NCBI RefSeq assembly: GCF_030544485.1
Contig: NZ_CP130610.1
Coordinates: forward strand, 2,046,001 to 2,110,000
Origin: Halomonas sp. HAL1
GTDB taxonomy: Bacteria > Pseudomonadota > Gammaproteobacteria > Pseudomonadales > Halomonadaceae
DNA length: 64,000 nucleotides
Direction: 5' to 3'
Under the pieces are notes generated by a model. It saw only the letters and a program-made list of their open reading frames with translations, had not been told where the DNA came from and made no database searches. Position 1 is the first letter of the stretch. Every line of letters begins with the position of its first letter. A program made the translations under genes and the position numbers. Below, piece by piece: positions 12,458 to 23,146 of the stretch.

Positions 12458-13780
12458 GTGCTGTTGGCAAACCGTCATGGCAAGGTGATCCGCCTTGCCT
12501 TCCCGATCATGTTGGGCATGCTGTCGCAAAGCATACTCAACTTGATCGATGCTGCCCTGGTAGGCCATTTGGGTGAAGTGGCGCTTGCCGGTGTGGGGGT
12601 GGGCGGTTACGTCATGTTTATGCTGAGTGCGGTGGTGTTTGGCCTCTCTTCAAGTGTCCAATCACAAACCGCGCAGCGAGTGGGCGCGACCCAACCAGAG
12701 CTCTTCCACCCACTGCAGTCGGGCCTGATGATCGGGCTTGTGGTTGCCCTGCCGCTTTCACTCTGGGCATGGTGGCAAGCGCCGCTACTGATTGGCTTGA
12801 TTACTCAGGCCGAGGATGTGCAAAACGTTGCTATCAGCTATTTCCGCTGGCGGGTCGTATCACTGACAGCCATCGCGCTGACGCTCTGTTTTCGTGGCTA
12901 CTGGAACGGACGCCAACAAACACACCTCTACTTGTTTATCATTGTGGCGGTTCACCTGCTCAATGTGGCGGTCAGTGCGGGGTTGATCTACGGCTTGGCG
13001 GGTTTGCCTAGCATGGGCCCGAGTGGCGCAGGCGCAGGTACCACAGTGTCGCTGTTCGTGGGCTTGATAGTGTGGTGCAGGGTAAGTATAAAACGCGCTT
13101 CTACTCAGCCATTTTTGACACATTTGCCATGCTTGGCCACCCTGCGTACTACTTTGACGCTTGCCGTACCCCACTCAACGCAGCAGGTTTTGTTTGCAGC
13201 GGGCTACGCGGTACTATTTTGGCTATTAAGCCAACTGGGCACGGCCAGTATCGCGGTTGGCCATGTACTGATTAATTTATCGCTGCTGTTGATTTTACCA
13301 GGAGTGGGAATAGGCGTTGCCGCCATGAGCTTGGTCGGCGAAGCGCTAGGCCGAGACGCCCAGCATGAAGCTCACCGCTGGGGGTTGGATGCACTGCGTG
13401 TTGCTTGGCTGCTGTTGCTGGCGTTGGCACTTCCCATGCTCATCATGCCCGCGCAGGTATTGAGCCTTTTTTTCAATAGTGACGAACTAGTTGCCTTGGG
13501 TACACTGCCGCTACAGTTAACGGGTGTAATGATTGTGCTTGATGCCGCTGCCTTAGTGCTTGCCCAGGCTTTGATGGGCGCAGGGGCTCAGCGCACCGTC
13601 ATGCTGCTGACGCTGGGAATGCAGTGGCTGTTTTTTCTTCCTCTGGCTTGGTGGGTCGGGGTTGGCCTGGGGTATGGCATATTGGGTATCTGGCTGATAC
13701 AGCTCCTTTACCGCTTGATAAACTCATTAGGGTTTTTATGGGTGTGGCAGCGTCGCCGCTGGCTGGTGCTGGCTGTTTAA
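12458..13780 (+). CDS. MATE-family multidrug/metabolite exporter
   Basis: 440 residues with about twelve membrane helices. It begins with a GTG three bases after the metH stop, so it is probably co-transcribed with it. The N-terminal segment AFPIMLGMLSQSILNLIDAA and the matching second-half segment after residue 230 are typical of the DinF/NorM fold, which uses Na+ or H+ gradients to expel cationic compounds. The substrate cannot be predicted. Confidence 0.85.
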   Translation: MLLANRHGKVIRLAFPIMLGMLSQSILNLIDAALVGHLGEVALAGVGVGGYVMFMLSAVVFGLSSSVQSQTAQRVGATQPELFHPLQSGLMIGLVVALPLSLWAWWQAPLLIGLITQAEDVQNVAISYFRWRVVSLTAIALTLCFRGYWNGRQQTHLYLFIIVAVHLLNVAVSAGLIYGLAGLPSMGPSGAGAGTTVSLFVGLIVWCRVSIKRASTQPFLTHLPCLATLRTTLTLAVPHSTQQVLFAAGYAVLFWLLSQLGTASIAVGHVLINLSLLLILPGVGIGVAAMSLVGEALGRDAQHEAHRWGLDALRVAWLLLLALALPMLIMPAQVLSLFFNSDELVALGTLPLQLTGVMIVLDAAALVLAQALMGAGAQRTVMLLTLGMQWLFFLPLAWWVGVGLGYGILGIWLIQLLYRLINSLGFLWVWQRRRWLVLAV

Positions 13781-14002
13781 TCCTGTTGTTTAAGACGGTT
13801 GCTTAAAGCTATTGCTTAAAAACCGCTGCTTCAAACCTGGCTTTTTATCGGATCGCCTTTGCTTTACCATTTTCTAAATAGCTTTTAGTGATAAAAAGAT
13901 AATTATATATTCTTTTGTAGAATATGACGCCCGCGTTAAGGTGACGCTACATTAACGTCCGTCTCAACGTGACCATTTCGCTTTTTAGCAGGATCGTGCC
14001 AC

Positions 14003-15655
14003 ATGTACCGTTATGATATTCACGACCAAACACTGGTTGATGAGCGTGTCGCTCAGTTCCGCGACCAAATGGAACGCTACCGCGCTGGGCGTTTGGGTGA
14101 AGAAGAGTTCCGCCCATTAAGGTTGCAGAACGGCCTCTATATTCAACGCCATGCGCCCATGCTGCGTATTGCGATACCTTACGGCATGCTGGCGGGTAAT
14201 CAGCTACGTGCCCTTGCTGAGATTACTCGTCGTTATGACCGTGGTTACGGCCACTTCACCACACGACAGAATCTACAGCTGAACTGGCCCGCCCTTGAGG
14301 ATGTCCCGGATATTCTGGCAGATCTGGCCAAAGTACAAATGCATGCGATCCAGACCAGCGGCAACTGTATCCGTAACACGACCAGCGACCAGTTTGCTGG
14401 TATCGCCAATGATGAAGTGGAAGACCCGCGCCCCTGGTGCGAGCTGATTCGTCAGTGGTCTACCCTGCACCCTGAGTTTGCCTATTTGCCGCGTAAATTC
14501 AAAATCGCCGTCAGCGGTGCCGCGCAAGACCGCGCCGCGATTCAGGTTCACGATATTGGCCTGCGTCTGTGGCACAACGCAGACGGTGAGCTGCGCATTA
14601 AAGTTTTGGCCGGTGGTGGGCTTGGCCGCACGCCAATGATCGCCGATGTGGTACGCGAAGATCTGCCTTGGCAGCACCTTCTGACCTATCTGGAAGCCTG
14701 CGTGCGGGTTTACAACCAGTTCGGTCGTCGTGACAACAAGTTCAAGGCGCGGATCAAGATCCTCGTCAAAGCACTGGGCATCGAAGAGTTCCGCCGCCGG
14801 GTTGATGAAGAGTGGGCACACCTGAAAGATGGCCCGCAAACACTCAACCAGGCAGCGGTCGATGCGGCCAAGGGCCACTTCCCCGAGCCTGACCGCCGTC
14901 CAGTGGCGGAGAACGCCAATGAGGCGTTTGACCAGCTGCGTACTGAAAACCGCAGTTTTGCACGCTTTGTGACCAATAACGTCTCGGATCACAAGGTGCC
15001 CGGCTATAAAGCAGTAACGCTTTCCCTGAAGCGTCGTGAGCATGCGCCTGGCGATGTGACTGCTGATCAGATGGAAGCCGTCGCCGATTTGGCTGATCGC
15101 TACAGCTTTGGTGAAGTACGCGTTACTCACGAGCAGAACCTAGTGCTTTCTGATGTGCCGGTCGATGAGCTGGAAGCACTGTGGAAAGAGCTTGATGCGC
15201 TGGGCATGGCTAATCCTACGGTCGGTACCCTCAACGATATTATCTGCTGCCCTGGCGGTGACTACTGCAGCCTAGCCAATGCGGTGTCTATCCCCATCGC
15301 TCAAGCGCTGCAGGAGCGTTTTGAAGATCTGGATTTCCTTTACGACCTTGGCCCGCTGGATCTGAATATTTCCGGCTGCATGAATGCCTGTGGCCACCAC
15401 CACGTGGGGCATATCGGCATCTTAGGCGTCGATAAAAAAGGCGAAGAGTTCTACCAGATCTCCATTGGCGGTAACTCCACCGATGATGCGTCACTGGGTA
15501 AAATTCTAGGCCCATCATTTTTCCGCTCTGACGTGCCGGATGTCGTCGAAAAAGTATTAGAAGTCTATGTGGCGCAGCGCCATGAAGACGAGCGCTTCCT
15601 AGATACTTATCGCCGTATTGGCTTAAAACCCTTTAAGGAGCGTGTCTATGCCTAA
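14003..15655 (+). CDS. cysI: Sulfite (or nitrite) reductase haemoprotein
   Basis: 550 residues with two repeated ferredoxin-like/sirohaem halves. The cluster Cys residues are visible as IICCPGGDYCS and, some 40 residues on, SGCMNACGHHH, the C-x5-C...C-x3-C pattern that holds the 4Fe-4S cluster and sirohaem. Upstream GHFTTRQNLQLNW is also typical. The DUF934 partner behind it is the arrangement seen in pseudomonads, where this enzyme serves assimilatory sulfite reduction. Nitrite reduction cannot be excluded from sequence. The preceding 222-base gap holds an AT-rich promoter region but no motif I can name. Confidence 0.88.
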   Translation: MYRYDIHDQTLVDERVAQFRDQMERYRAGRLGEEEFRPLRLQNGLYIQRHAPMLRIAIPYGMLAGNQLRALAEITRRYDRGYGHFTTRQNLQLNWPALEDVPDILADLAKVQMHAIQTSGNCIRNTTSDQFAGIANDEVEDPRPWCELIRQWSTLHPEFAYLPRKFKIAVSGAAQDRAAIQVHDIGLRLWHNADGELRIKVLAGGGLGRTPMIADVVREDLPWQHLLTYLEACVRVYNQFGRRDNKFKARIKILVKALGIEEFRRRVDEEWAHLKDGPQTLNQAAVDAAKGHFPEPDRRPVAENANEAFDQLRTENRSFARFVTNNVSDHKVPGYKAVTLSLKRREHAPGDVTADQMEAVADLADRYSFGEVRVTHEQNLVLSDVPVDELEALWKELDALGMANPTVGTLNDIICCPGGDYCSLANAVSIPIAQALQERFEDLDFLYDLGPLDLNISGCMNACGHHHVGHIGILGVDKKGEEFYQISIGGNSTDDASLGKILGPSFFRSDVPDVVEKVLEVYVAQRHEDERFLDTYRRIGLKPFKERVYA

Positions 15656-16211
15656 TAGCCCTGAGCCTAATAAAACAGATGCGACGCAAACTGAAGCAGT
15701 TGAGCAGACGCCAGTACATGTTGATCATTTGATAGCTAACGGCGAGCTAGCGGCAGAGAACGCTTGGTGTGTCTCCTACGATGTGGAAACGCTTCCTGAA
15801 CAGCGCCCGGCGTTTGTACCGCTGGCGCTGTGGCAAGCCAATCAGGAGGATGCCGAGCTGGCGCCACTGCTCACCAGCGACACCGAACTGACAGCCGAGT
15901 TGGCGCAGCAGCTTGGCAACGCCCAGGCTATTGCGATTGACTTTCCTGCCTTCACCGATGGGCGTGGCTACAGCCTGGCGCGCCTGCTGCGCGAGCGCTA
16001 CGGTTATGAGGGCGAAGTTCGTGCAGTGGGCGATGTGCTGGTAGATCAGCTGGACTACATGCGACGCTGCGGGTTTTCGAGCATGGCATTGCGCGATGAT
16101 CAGCACCCAGAGGATGCACTGCGTGCACTCAGCTTTATCAGCGTTCGCTACCAGCCTGATGTGGAAGAGCGTCAGGCGCTGTTTGAACGCCGCTTAACCG
16201 CTAGCGAGTAG
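15648..16211 (+). CDS. DUF934 protein, partner of CysI
   Basis: 187 residues from the ATG at 15648, which has AAGGAG seven bases upstream; a GTG at 15642 is too close to it. It overlaps the cysI stop. The C-terminal half carries the family core AIDFPAFTDGRGYSLARLL, YEGEVRAVGDVL and LDYMRRCGFSSMAL. The biochemical role is not established. Constant linkage to cysI implies a function in sulfite reduction. Confidence 0.85.
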   Translation: MPNSPEPNKTDATQTEAVEQTPVHVDHLIANGELAAENAWCVSYDVETLPEQRPAFVPLALWQANQEDAELAPLLTSDTELTAELAQQLGNAQAIAIDFPAFTDGRGYSLARLLRERYGYEGEVRAVGDVLVDQLDYMRRCGFSSMALRDDQHPEDALRALSFISVRYQPDVEERQALFERRLTASE

Positions 16212-16225
16212 TTTTAAAATGACAT

Positions 16226-16252
16226 AAAAGGGCAGCTTCGGCTGCCCTTTTT
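16226..16252. terminator. Bidirectional rho-independent terminator
   Basis: AAAAGGGCAGC and GCTGCCCTTTT close on a TTCG loop with T-runs on both strands. It lies between the convergent DUF934 gene and the Smr-domain gene and should serve both. Confidence 0.92.
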
Positions 16253-16270
16253 GATGGTTAGGTCAACAGA

Positions 16271-16861
16271 TTAGCCTCGTCGCTTCTGCTGGCGCTCGCG
16301 GTTATTGGCTTTGGCACGGTCACTCTTGCGCAGCATGACCCAGGTCGCGCCTAGCCCCCCTTCTGAAGACTGGGCGGACACATACGCCTGGACTTCCTCA
16401 AACTGGCTGAGCCACTTGGCAAGATAAGAACGCAGCACGTTGGCAGGACTGTCGATTTCGCGCCCCCGGCCATGAACAATCATGACTGAGCGCAAGTCAT
16501 GGGCATAGGCTTCCTGAATGAACGGGAACAGCATTCGGCGGCACTCACTCAAGGGTCGCCGCAGCAGATGCAGCTGTGATTGAACGCTATAACCGCCATG
16601 CTTTAATTTATCGACCACGCCTTGCTGAATACCCTCACGCCGATACTCCATCGGGTCGAACGGAGGAAGCAAGTCGACAAAGTCATCGGATAGAAAGTTG
16701 CGCGCCCCCATCTCCTCTTCCGCCCATTCACGGCGAGCCAGCTGCGCCTCAGAAGGCCTTTTGCGATTAGCGCCAGGGTCTGCACGATTGCTTGGTGGTA
16801 GTGGCTTAACGTCGCCGATTAGATCACGAAAATCCATATCATCACGAAGTGGCTGGTTCAT
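16271..16861 (-). CDS. Smr-domain endonuclease (SmrA-like)
   Basis: 196 residues from the ATG preceded by GGAGGAG at six bases. The C-terminal Smr domain shows LHLLRRPLSECRR, the HGRG loop in MIVHGRGREIDSP, and LRSYLAKWL. Smr domains nick branched DNA or cleave mRNA in stalled-ribosome rescue. The first 60 residues are basic/polar without fold signals. It stands alone on the minus strand. Confidence 0.85.
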   Translation of the reverse strand: MNQPLRDDMDFRDLIGDVKPLPPSNRADPGANRKRPSEAQLARREWAEEEMGARNFLSDDFVDLLPPFDPMEYRREGIQQGVVDKLKHGGYSVQSQLHLLRRPLSECRRMLFPFIQEAYAHDLRSVMIVHGRGREIDSPANVLRSYLAKWLSQFEEVQAYVSAQSSEGGLGATWVMLRKSDRAKANNRERQQKRRG

Positions 16862-17086
16862 TGCAGGCTCCTCCGGCAGGATCAAAAGACCATCTATGTT
16901 ACAGAGATAGCCTAGCAAATCTGACCACTTTGCTTAAGCAGATAAAATAAGTCGATTACTCAGGATGTGAAGCATAGCGCTCAAAACATGGGGCTTAAAT
17001 TATTGAGCTTGTTTTCACTACGTTGGCACGCCAAGCTATGCAGCCACTTTTTCATCATCAATCCGAGGCGCTTTGGTTTGGCTAAA

Positions 17087-17557
17087 ATGGTGTGGCTTAA
17101 ACGCCTTTTTGTTATCGCTGGCGTGGGTTTGCTCAGTCTAGCGGGATGGTTATGGTTAACCATGCTGAGCCCGTGGTTTTACGACCGCCCAGAGGACCTG
17201 GCCGACATCGAACAGCGCCCTCATCAGGTCTTCGTTTACGGCACGCTGCGCTACGCGCCCATTCGCTTGGTGGTTATGGGCAGTTTCGGCGTCCCTGAAA
17301 AGGCCACTCTGGAAGACTATCAGCGCGATGGGTTGGACCTTTCCCCCCAGCCTGGGAGTGATGTAGAAGGCCTGCTGCTCCATGTGGATGCTGATGAACT
17401 GGCCCGCCTTGACCGCTATGAACGGCTGGGTATTCGCTATGAGCGAATGGAAATCACCCTCAGCGATGGCACCCGCGCCTGGGTTTATCTGCGTTTACCG
17501 GTGCTAGAAAATACGTTTGTACCGGACGCGGACTTACCAATAGCTCTGGTACCATAG
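17087..17557 (+). CDS. Membrane-anchored gamma-glutamylcyclotransferase-fold protein
   Basis: 156 residues from MVWLKRLF. A hydrophobic helix (5-27) anchors a GGCT/AIG2-like domain with the substrate loop VFVYGTLR and LDRYERLGIRYER, containing the expected acidic residue. GGCT enzymes release 5-oxoproline from gamma-glutamyl amines; the exact substrate is unknown. The frame is open back to a GTG at 16967, which would add 40 residues with a second hydrophobic stretch. No strong ribosome site decides between the two starts. Confidence 0.65.
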   Translation: MVWLKRLFVIAGVGLLSLAGWLWLTMLSPWFYDRPEDLADIEQRPHQVFVYGTLRYAPIRLVVMGSFGVPEKATLEDYQRDGLDLSPQPGSDVEGLLLHVDADELARLDRYERLGIRYERMEITLSDGTRAWVYLRLPVLENTFVPDADLPIALVP

Positions 17558-17603
17558 GCAACCATGTTATGTGCTATTTGCGTGACAGCTTCCATGATCC
17601 TAG

Positions 17604-18625
<1,022 letters not shown>

Positions 18626-18632
18626 ATAGCCG

Positions 18633-19319
18633 TTAAAACCAAAGCCATACGACGACGCCAGCAGCTATTAGCAGAGCACCCAGCGCTCGTAAACGCAGCA
18701 TGGAGGCAGTTAACGGCTCATTGTGAGCATCGATCGGCTGCTGGTGAAAGCGCTTGGTACCTCCCAGCATCGCCGCTAACAGCGGCTCTCCAAGCAGTCG
18801 ATGGACTACCAACCCGACCAAGTGCAGCCCAATTAAGATGATCAAGAGATCGCTATTCCACTGATGCAAGGTTCGCAACTGGCTGCTAGCACCTTCCCCA
18901 AACAAGCCATAGAGTGGCGCCTGAAAAAAGATGTCGTCGCTCAAAAACAGACCGCTGACTGCTTGAAAAGTGAGTGAGAGCAGCATGATCACCACCATCC
19001 AGCCGCCTAACGGGTTATGGCTGGCATAAGCACTCGGCTTTCGCTGGATGAGTGCCTTTGAATAGGCCATTGTTTTAGCCGGTGGATACAAAAATGTCTT
19101 GAATCGCGCATAGACACTACCCAGCACGCCCCATAGCCAGCGAAAGACAAGTAACCCGAGTATCAGGTAACCTGCCTGGGCGTGTACCTCAATGGGAAAG
19201 AGAAAAGGCGCACCGCTGGTCTTGGTGGTATAAAATGAGATCAACACTGCCAGCACCAATCCCCAGTGAAACAGGCGCATCCAACTATCCCATACTTCAA
19301 TTGCTACCTTGCCACGCAT
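18633..19319 (-). CDS. Cytochrome b561-type membrane protein
   Basis: 228 residues from MRGKVAIEVWD, preceded by GAGGAAAGG on the minus strand. Helices carry His residues in MRLFHWGLVLAV, EVHAQAGYLILG, LRTLHQWNSD and LIGLHLVGLVVHRL, fitting two b-type haems. Such proteins shuttle electrons between the quinone pool and a periplasmic partner, often a small c-type cytochrome or hydrogenase; none is adjacent here. It is convergent with the DUF2069 gene, seven bases apart. Confidence 0.85.
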   Translation of the reverse strand: MRGKVAIEVWDSWMRLFHWGLVLAVLISFYTTKTSGAPFLFPIEVHAQAGYLILGLLVFRWLWGVLGSVYARFKTFLYPPAKTMAYSKALIQRKPSAYASHNPLGGWMVVIMLLSLTFQAVSGLFLSDDIFFQAPLYGLFGEGASSQLRTLHQWNSDLLIILIGLHLVGLVVHRLLGEPLLAAMLGGTKRFHQQPIDAHNEPLTASMLRLRALGALLIAAGVVVWLWF

Positions 19320-19556
19320 AGCCCTTTCCTCTATCAGCAGTGATGAGCTAACCGGTGGTGAGCCCGTATGGGTGAGACAGCTTCGCATTAATTCTAACTT
19401 TCTCATAGAATGCGGGACAGTTAGTCGCAACCAAGTTTGTCTCTACGGGAGAAGTGACCGTCGTGAATAGTTGCGTTAAACATTCATTGATGGCGATTAC
19501 TTGAGCTTTAAAGGCAGACCAGCGAACATGGATTAAATTCAAGGGAGAAGCATTCG

Positions 19557-20201
19557 ATGACACGTAATATAGCCGATATCAGGCGTGATTATGAAGGCGG
19601 CAGGCTTGATGAATCCCAGGCACCTGACGATCCATTCGTGTTATTCGATGAGTGGTTCACTCTTGCGCTGGAAAAAGAGGGCAAGGATGGTAACGCCATG
19701 ACGCTTGCCACCGTTGACAGCCAAGGCAGGCCCCATGCCCGGGTAGTACTACTAAAAGGGTTTGATGAACGTGGCATGGTCTTTTTTACCAATTACCATA
19801 GCCATAAAGGCAGCGAGTTGAGCAATGTCCCCTTCGCTGCCATGACATTCTGGTGGCCTTCGCTCTCTCGCCAGGTGCGTATCGAAGGCCCCGTTGAGCC
19901 GGTGTCAGCCGAAGAGTCCGACGAGTACTTTGCCAGCCGCCCACGCGGCAGCCAGCTAGGTGCGTGGATTGCGACTCAGAGCGTTGTGATTCCCGATCGC
20001 AATTGGATCGAAGAGCGCCAAAACCGTTTTGAACAAGCCTACGATGGTCAGGATATCCCTCGCCCTATCCATTGGGGAGGCTATCGCGTCGAACCGGAAA
20101 TGATCGAGTTTTGGCAGGGCCAACCTAGCCGCTTGCACGACCGGCTGCGCTTTGAACGCCGCGATGGTGGCGAATGGGGCCGCTTCCGGCTGGCGCCATA
20201 A
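19557..20201 (+). CDS. pdxH: Pyridoxamine 5'-phosphate oxidase
   Basis: 214 residues, family length. FMN/PLP-binding motifs include RVVLLKGFDERGMVFFTNY, SLSRQVRIEG, SRPRGSQLGAWIATQS and the C-terminal RLHDRLRFERRDGGEW. It oxidises pyridoxine or pyridoxamine phosphate to the cofactor pyridoxal phosphate. It is a single gene followed by a clear terminator. Confidence 0.95.
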   Translation: MTRNIADIRRDYEGGRLDESQAPDDPFVLFDEWFTLALEKEGKDGNAMTLATVDSQGRPHARVVLLKGFDERGMVFFTNYHSHKGSELSNVPFAAMTFWWPSLSRQVRIEGPVEPVSAEESDEYFASRPRGSQLGAWIATQSVVIPDRNWIEERQNRFEQAYDGQDIPRPIHWGGYRVEPEMIEFWQGQPSRLHDRLRFERRDGGEWGRFRLAP

Positions 20202-20218
20202 ATCATCACGATACGCCT

Positions 20219-20247
20219 AGGCCTGACGCTTAAAACGCAGGCCTTTT
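20219..20247 (+). terminator. Rho-independent terminator of pdxH
   Basis: AGGCCTG and CAGGCCT form the stem, with a further CG/CG pair inside a bulge, followed by TTTT. Confidence 0.75.
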
Positions 20248-20295
20248 GAGTTGTGCACCCTCGTCCGGCAATTAACCCGGTATTTAGTCTGACGC

Positions 20296-23043
20296 TTAGT
20301 CCGGCAAACTTTCCAGGCGGTGCCGCTGCCACTCGCTTTCGGGTTCGTTGAGACGCAGCACGGCATCTATGACCTGCTCTTCCATGTTGTAACGGCTCTT
20401 GAAACCCAGATGTTTCATCAAGGCCCGCATCGGGTGGTTGTCGACCATGATTTTGCCGATCATTTCCAGCGTGCCGATATTGGTGCAGTAAGCAATCATC
20501 TTATTCATCAGCAGGCTGCCAATGCCCAGCCCCTGTAGATCATCACGAATGATGACCGAAAACTCGGTGCGGATATTGTCCGGGTCGTTCCAAACCCGCA
20601 CTACCCCTAGCATTTCCTTGCTGCCATCTTCGCTCAAGTGTTCGGCGATAAACGCCATCTGGCGGTCATAATTGATATGCGACAGGATCGACAGATCGCG
20701 CTGAGTAAGATTGGACTTATTGTGGAAGTAGCGGAAGCGAATACTCTCTTCGGACAACTGGCGGTGGAAGGTGGTAATCAGGTGGGCATCTTCAGCGCGA
20801 ATGGGTCGTACTTCCACCTTCCAGCCATTTTTGAGGGTCACCCATTCACGCAGCTCTTCTGGATACGGCATGATCGCAAAACGCGACGGCGTACCAAGAT
20901 CCATGGCGAAATCCACAGCGACCATGCCATCGCGATTGAGCAGCAATGGGTTCACCTCCAGCCCACGCAAATCGCCCAAATCCGATGCCATCTGCGATAG
21001 TTTCACCAGCATTTGGCACAGGTGCTGTATATCGCGATCAGGATCAGCGGAGTGTTCACGGATTAGCGAAGCGGCATGGGTTCGGCCCACCACATCGGCG
21101 GCCAGGCTCATATTAAGCGGTGGCAGCGCTACTTGGCGGTCAGCCAGCACGTTAACCTTGTAGCCGCCGATACCAAAGACGATCAGGGGCCCGAACACAG
21201 GGTCGCGAGTGATACCGGCGCAAATTTGCATTGAGTGTTTGCCACGCTGCATAGGCTGCAAACAGTATTCGCGTATCGCATACTCGGGGAATTTCTCGGC
21301 GACCTTCTCGCCCAGCCGCCGCACGCCCTCAGCAACCTGTTCGGGTGTTTCCAAATCCTGCAACAGGCCTGCCGAAATTTTATGCGGATGTTTACGGTAG
21401 CGATAAGGGCGGCAGTTGCCTTCATGAACCACCTTAAGCGCTTTGGTGCCGGGGATTTCGGTCGCTCGGGCAAGCGCTTCGTCCGGGTTGGCCAGATAGA
21501 CGCTTGGCGCGGTTGGAATGCCATACGCCTCAAGCACCTGCGCGGTTTCCGAGTGGGTCAGCGTCTGCCTGCCCTGCTCTTTTGCCCCTTTAATCAACGT
21601 GCGGCACTGGGCACGAATTTCCGGGCTGGTTGAAAACGGCAAGCTGGGCGGGATTTCCTGCAGCAGTGCCTGAACGCGCTGGTAAATCACCATATGCATA
21701 AACGCCTTGACGGCTTTTTCAGGCGAAATATAGGTCGGAATTCCGGCCAGGTTACAGGCGTGTCTGGCGTTGAGTGCCTCTTTTAGGCCCATCCAACTAG
21801 TCAGCAGGTTGCGGCGAAACTTCTTGCGGTTATCGATTAGGGCTTGGGCCGTCACCAGCGATGGGGCCATGCGTGTGGGGGCATGAACCACTAACACGGC
21901 GTCTACGTTGGCATCGGACGCGACAATCTCCAGTGCCTGGACAAACCGCTCAGGTGAGGCGTTACCGCCCAAATCCACCGGGTTCTCGCCCGGTTTACTC
22001 ATATCGACTTCGCTACGGTGTAGCGCAGCCTGAGTTTCGGCGCTAAATACAGCCAATTTTCCGCCGGCACTAATTAACTTGTCGATGGCCAGCATGGCAG
22101 GACCCAAACCATTCGAGACAATCGCCAGGCGGTCGCCCTTCAGCGGCTTCATTCGCGAGAGGGTTTCCAGCGCGTCGAGCAGTTCATCGGAGTCATCAAC
22201 CCGCACGACCCCCGCACGGGCAAAAGCGGCATCAAACACCACGTCGCGGTTGGCGATACCAGGTGTCGGTGCCATGCCGGAAATATCCGACTCAGGCGTA
22301 CGGCCGCTCTTGATAGCCAGTACCAGACGGTTGCGCGAGGCGTCACGCACAGCGGTCATGAAGTGCTGCGCGTCACTGATCCGCTCCAGGTGCAACAATA
22401 TGGCCTGCGCGGGAGAAAACTGATTAACGTAATCGATTAGATCCGGCAGCAGCACATCAACGCTGTCGCCAACCGTAATCAGATGTGAAAAGCCGACATC
22501 CCGCCCTGCGGCCCAATCGATCATCGCATTGGCGAGCATGCCAGACTGGCCAAGGTAGGCGACCTTACCTGCCTTCACCGGCTGACTGGCATACGAGGCG
22601 TTGAGTTTTTTACCCGGCACAATCAACCCCATGCACTCCGGGCCCAGCACACGAATACCGGAGACGCGTGCCGCACTCAGCATGCGTTCACGAATCGAGC
22701 CCTTGTTGCCCTTGTCGCGATCCAGATAGGCGCCTCCGGAGAGCACCAGGGCAGCCTTGACGCCGTGCTGACCAAGCTTTTTGATCAGGTCAGGTACGCC
22801 CTCGATAGGCGTGCAGACCACGGCCAGATCAGGCACCTCAGGCAGTTCACTCACCCGGCTCACGCAGGGGGCGCCAAATACCTGCGGGTACCCCTTGAGA
22901 TTGACCGCCCAGAGCGCCCCCTTGAAGCCGCCCTCTTGAATATTTCTCAGCACTAAACCGCCCAGCGATGCGGGCTTTTCAGAGGCGCCAAACACCGCTA
23001 GTGTATGAGGTTCAAAGAAATGGTGTAAAAAGCGCGTGCTCAC
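20296..23043 (-). CDS. PatZ-type protein lysine acetyltransferase (ADP-forming acyl-CoA synthetase fold + GNAT)
   Basis: 915 residues. CoA-binding domain (1-130, VFGASEKPASLGG), succinyl-CoA-ligase-like domain (150-300), ATP-grasp domain (480-690) and a C-terminal GNAT domain (about 720-890) with the acetyl-CoA loop LQGLGIGSLLMNKMI. This order matches the Pat/PatZ (YfiQ) enzymes, which acetylate acetyl-CoA synthetase and other proteins and respond to the metabolic state. The synthetase half is usually not catalytic. It is divergent from a deacetylase-family gene 103 bases away, suggesting a writer/eraser pair. Confidence 0.88.
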   Translation of the reverse strand: MSTRFLHHFFEPHTLAVFGASEKPASLGGLVLRNIQEGGFKGALWAVNLKGYPQVFGAPCVSRVSELPEVPDLAVVCTPIEGVPDLIKKLGQHGVKAALVLSGGAYLDRDKGNKGSIRERMLSAARVSGIRVLGPECMGLIVPGKKLNASYASQPVKAGKVAYLGQSGMLANAMIDWAAGRDVGFSHLITVGDSVDVLLPDLIDYVNQFSPAQAILLHLERISDAQHFMTAVRDASRNRLVLAIKSGRTPESDISGMAPTPGIANRDVVFDAAFARAGVVRVDDSDELLDALETLSRMKPLKGDRLAIVSNGLGPAMLAIDKLISAGGKLAVFSAETQAALHRSEVDMSKPGENPVDLGGNASPERFVQALEIVASDANVDAVLVVHAPTRMAPSLVTAQALIDNRKKFRRNLLTSWMGLKEALNARHACNLAGIPTYISPEKAVKAFMHMVIYQRVQALLQEIPPSLPFSTSPEIRAQCRTLIKGAKEQGRQTLTHSETAQVLEAYGIPTAPSVYLANPDEALARATEIPGTKALKVVHEGNCRPYRYRKHPHKISAGLLQDLETPEQVAEGVRRLGEKVAEKFPEYAIREYCLQPMQRGKHSMQICAGITRDPVFGPLIVFGIGGYKVNVLADRQVALPPLNMSLAADVVGRTHAASLIREHSADPDRDIQHLCQMLVKLSQMASDLGDLRGLEVNPLLLNRDGMVAVDFAMDLGTPSRFAIMPYPEELREWVTLKNGWKVEVRPIRAEDAHLITTFHRQLSEESIRFRYFHNKSNLTQRDLSILSHINYDRQMAFIAEHLSEDGSKEMLGVVRVWNDPDNIRTEFSVIIRDDLQGLGIGSLLMNKMIAYCTNIGTLEMIGKIMVDNHPMRALMKHLGFKSRYNMEEQVIDAVLRLNEPESEWQRHRLESLPD

Positions 23044-23146
23044 GAATGAGTCTCCCCTGACTAAATAGCGGCTGTACGACTTATTGACACTGTCGCGTAG
23101 GGCATGGAGGCGATTAAGGTGGCATCAATAATAATGGAGCGTTTGA

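Noticed and set aside
14273..15130. 285-codon minus-strand frame inside cysI
   Set aside because: Antisense shadow; cysI motifs are complete on the plus strand.
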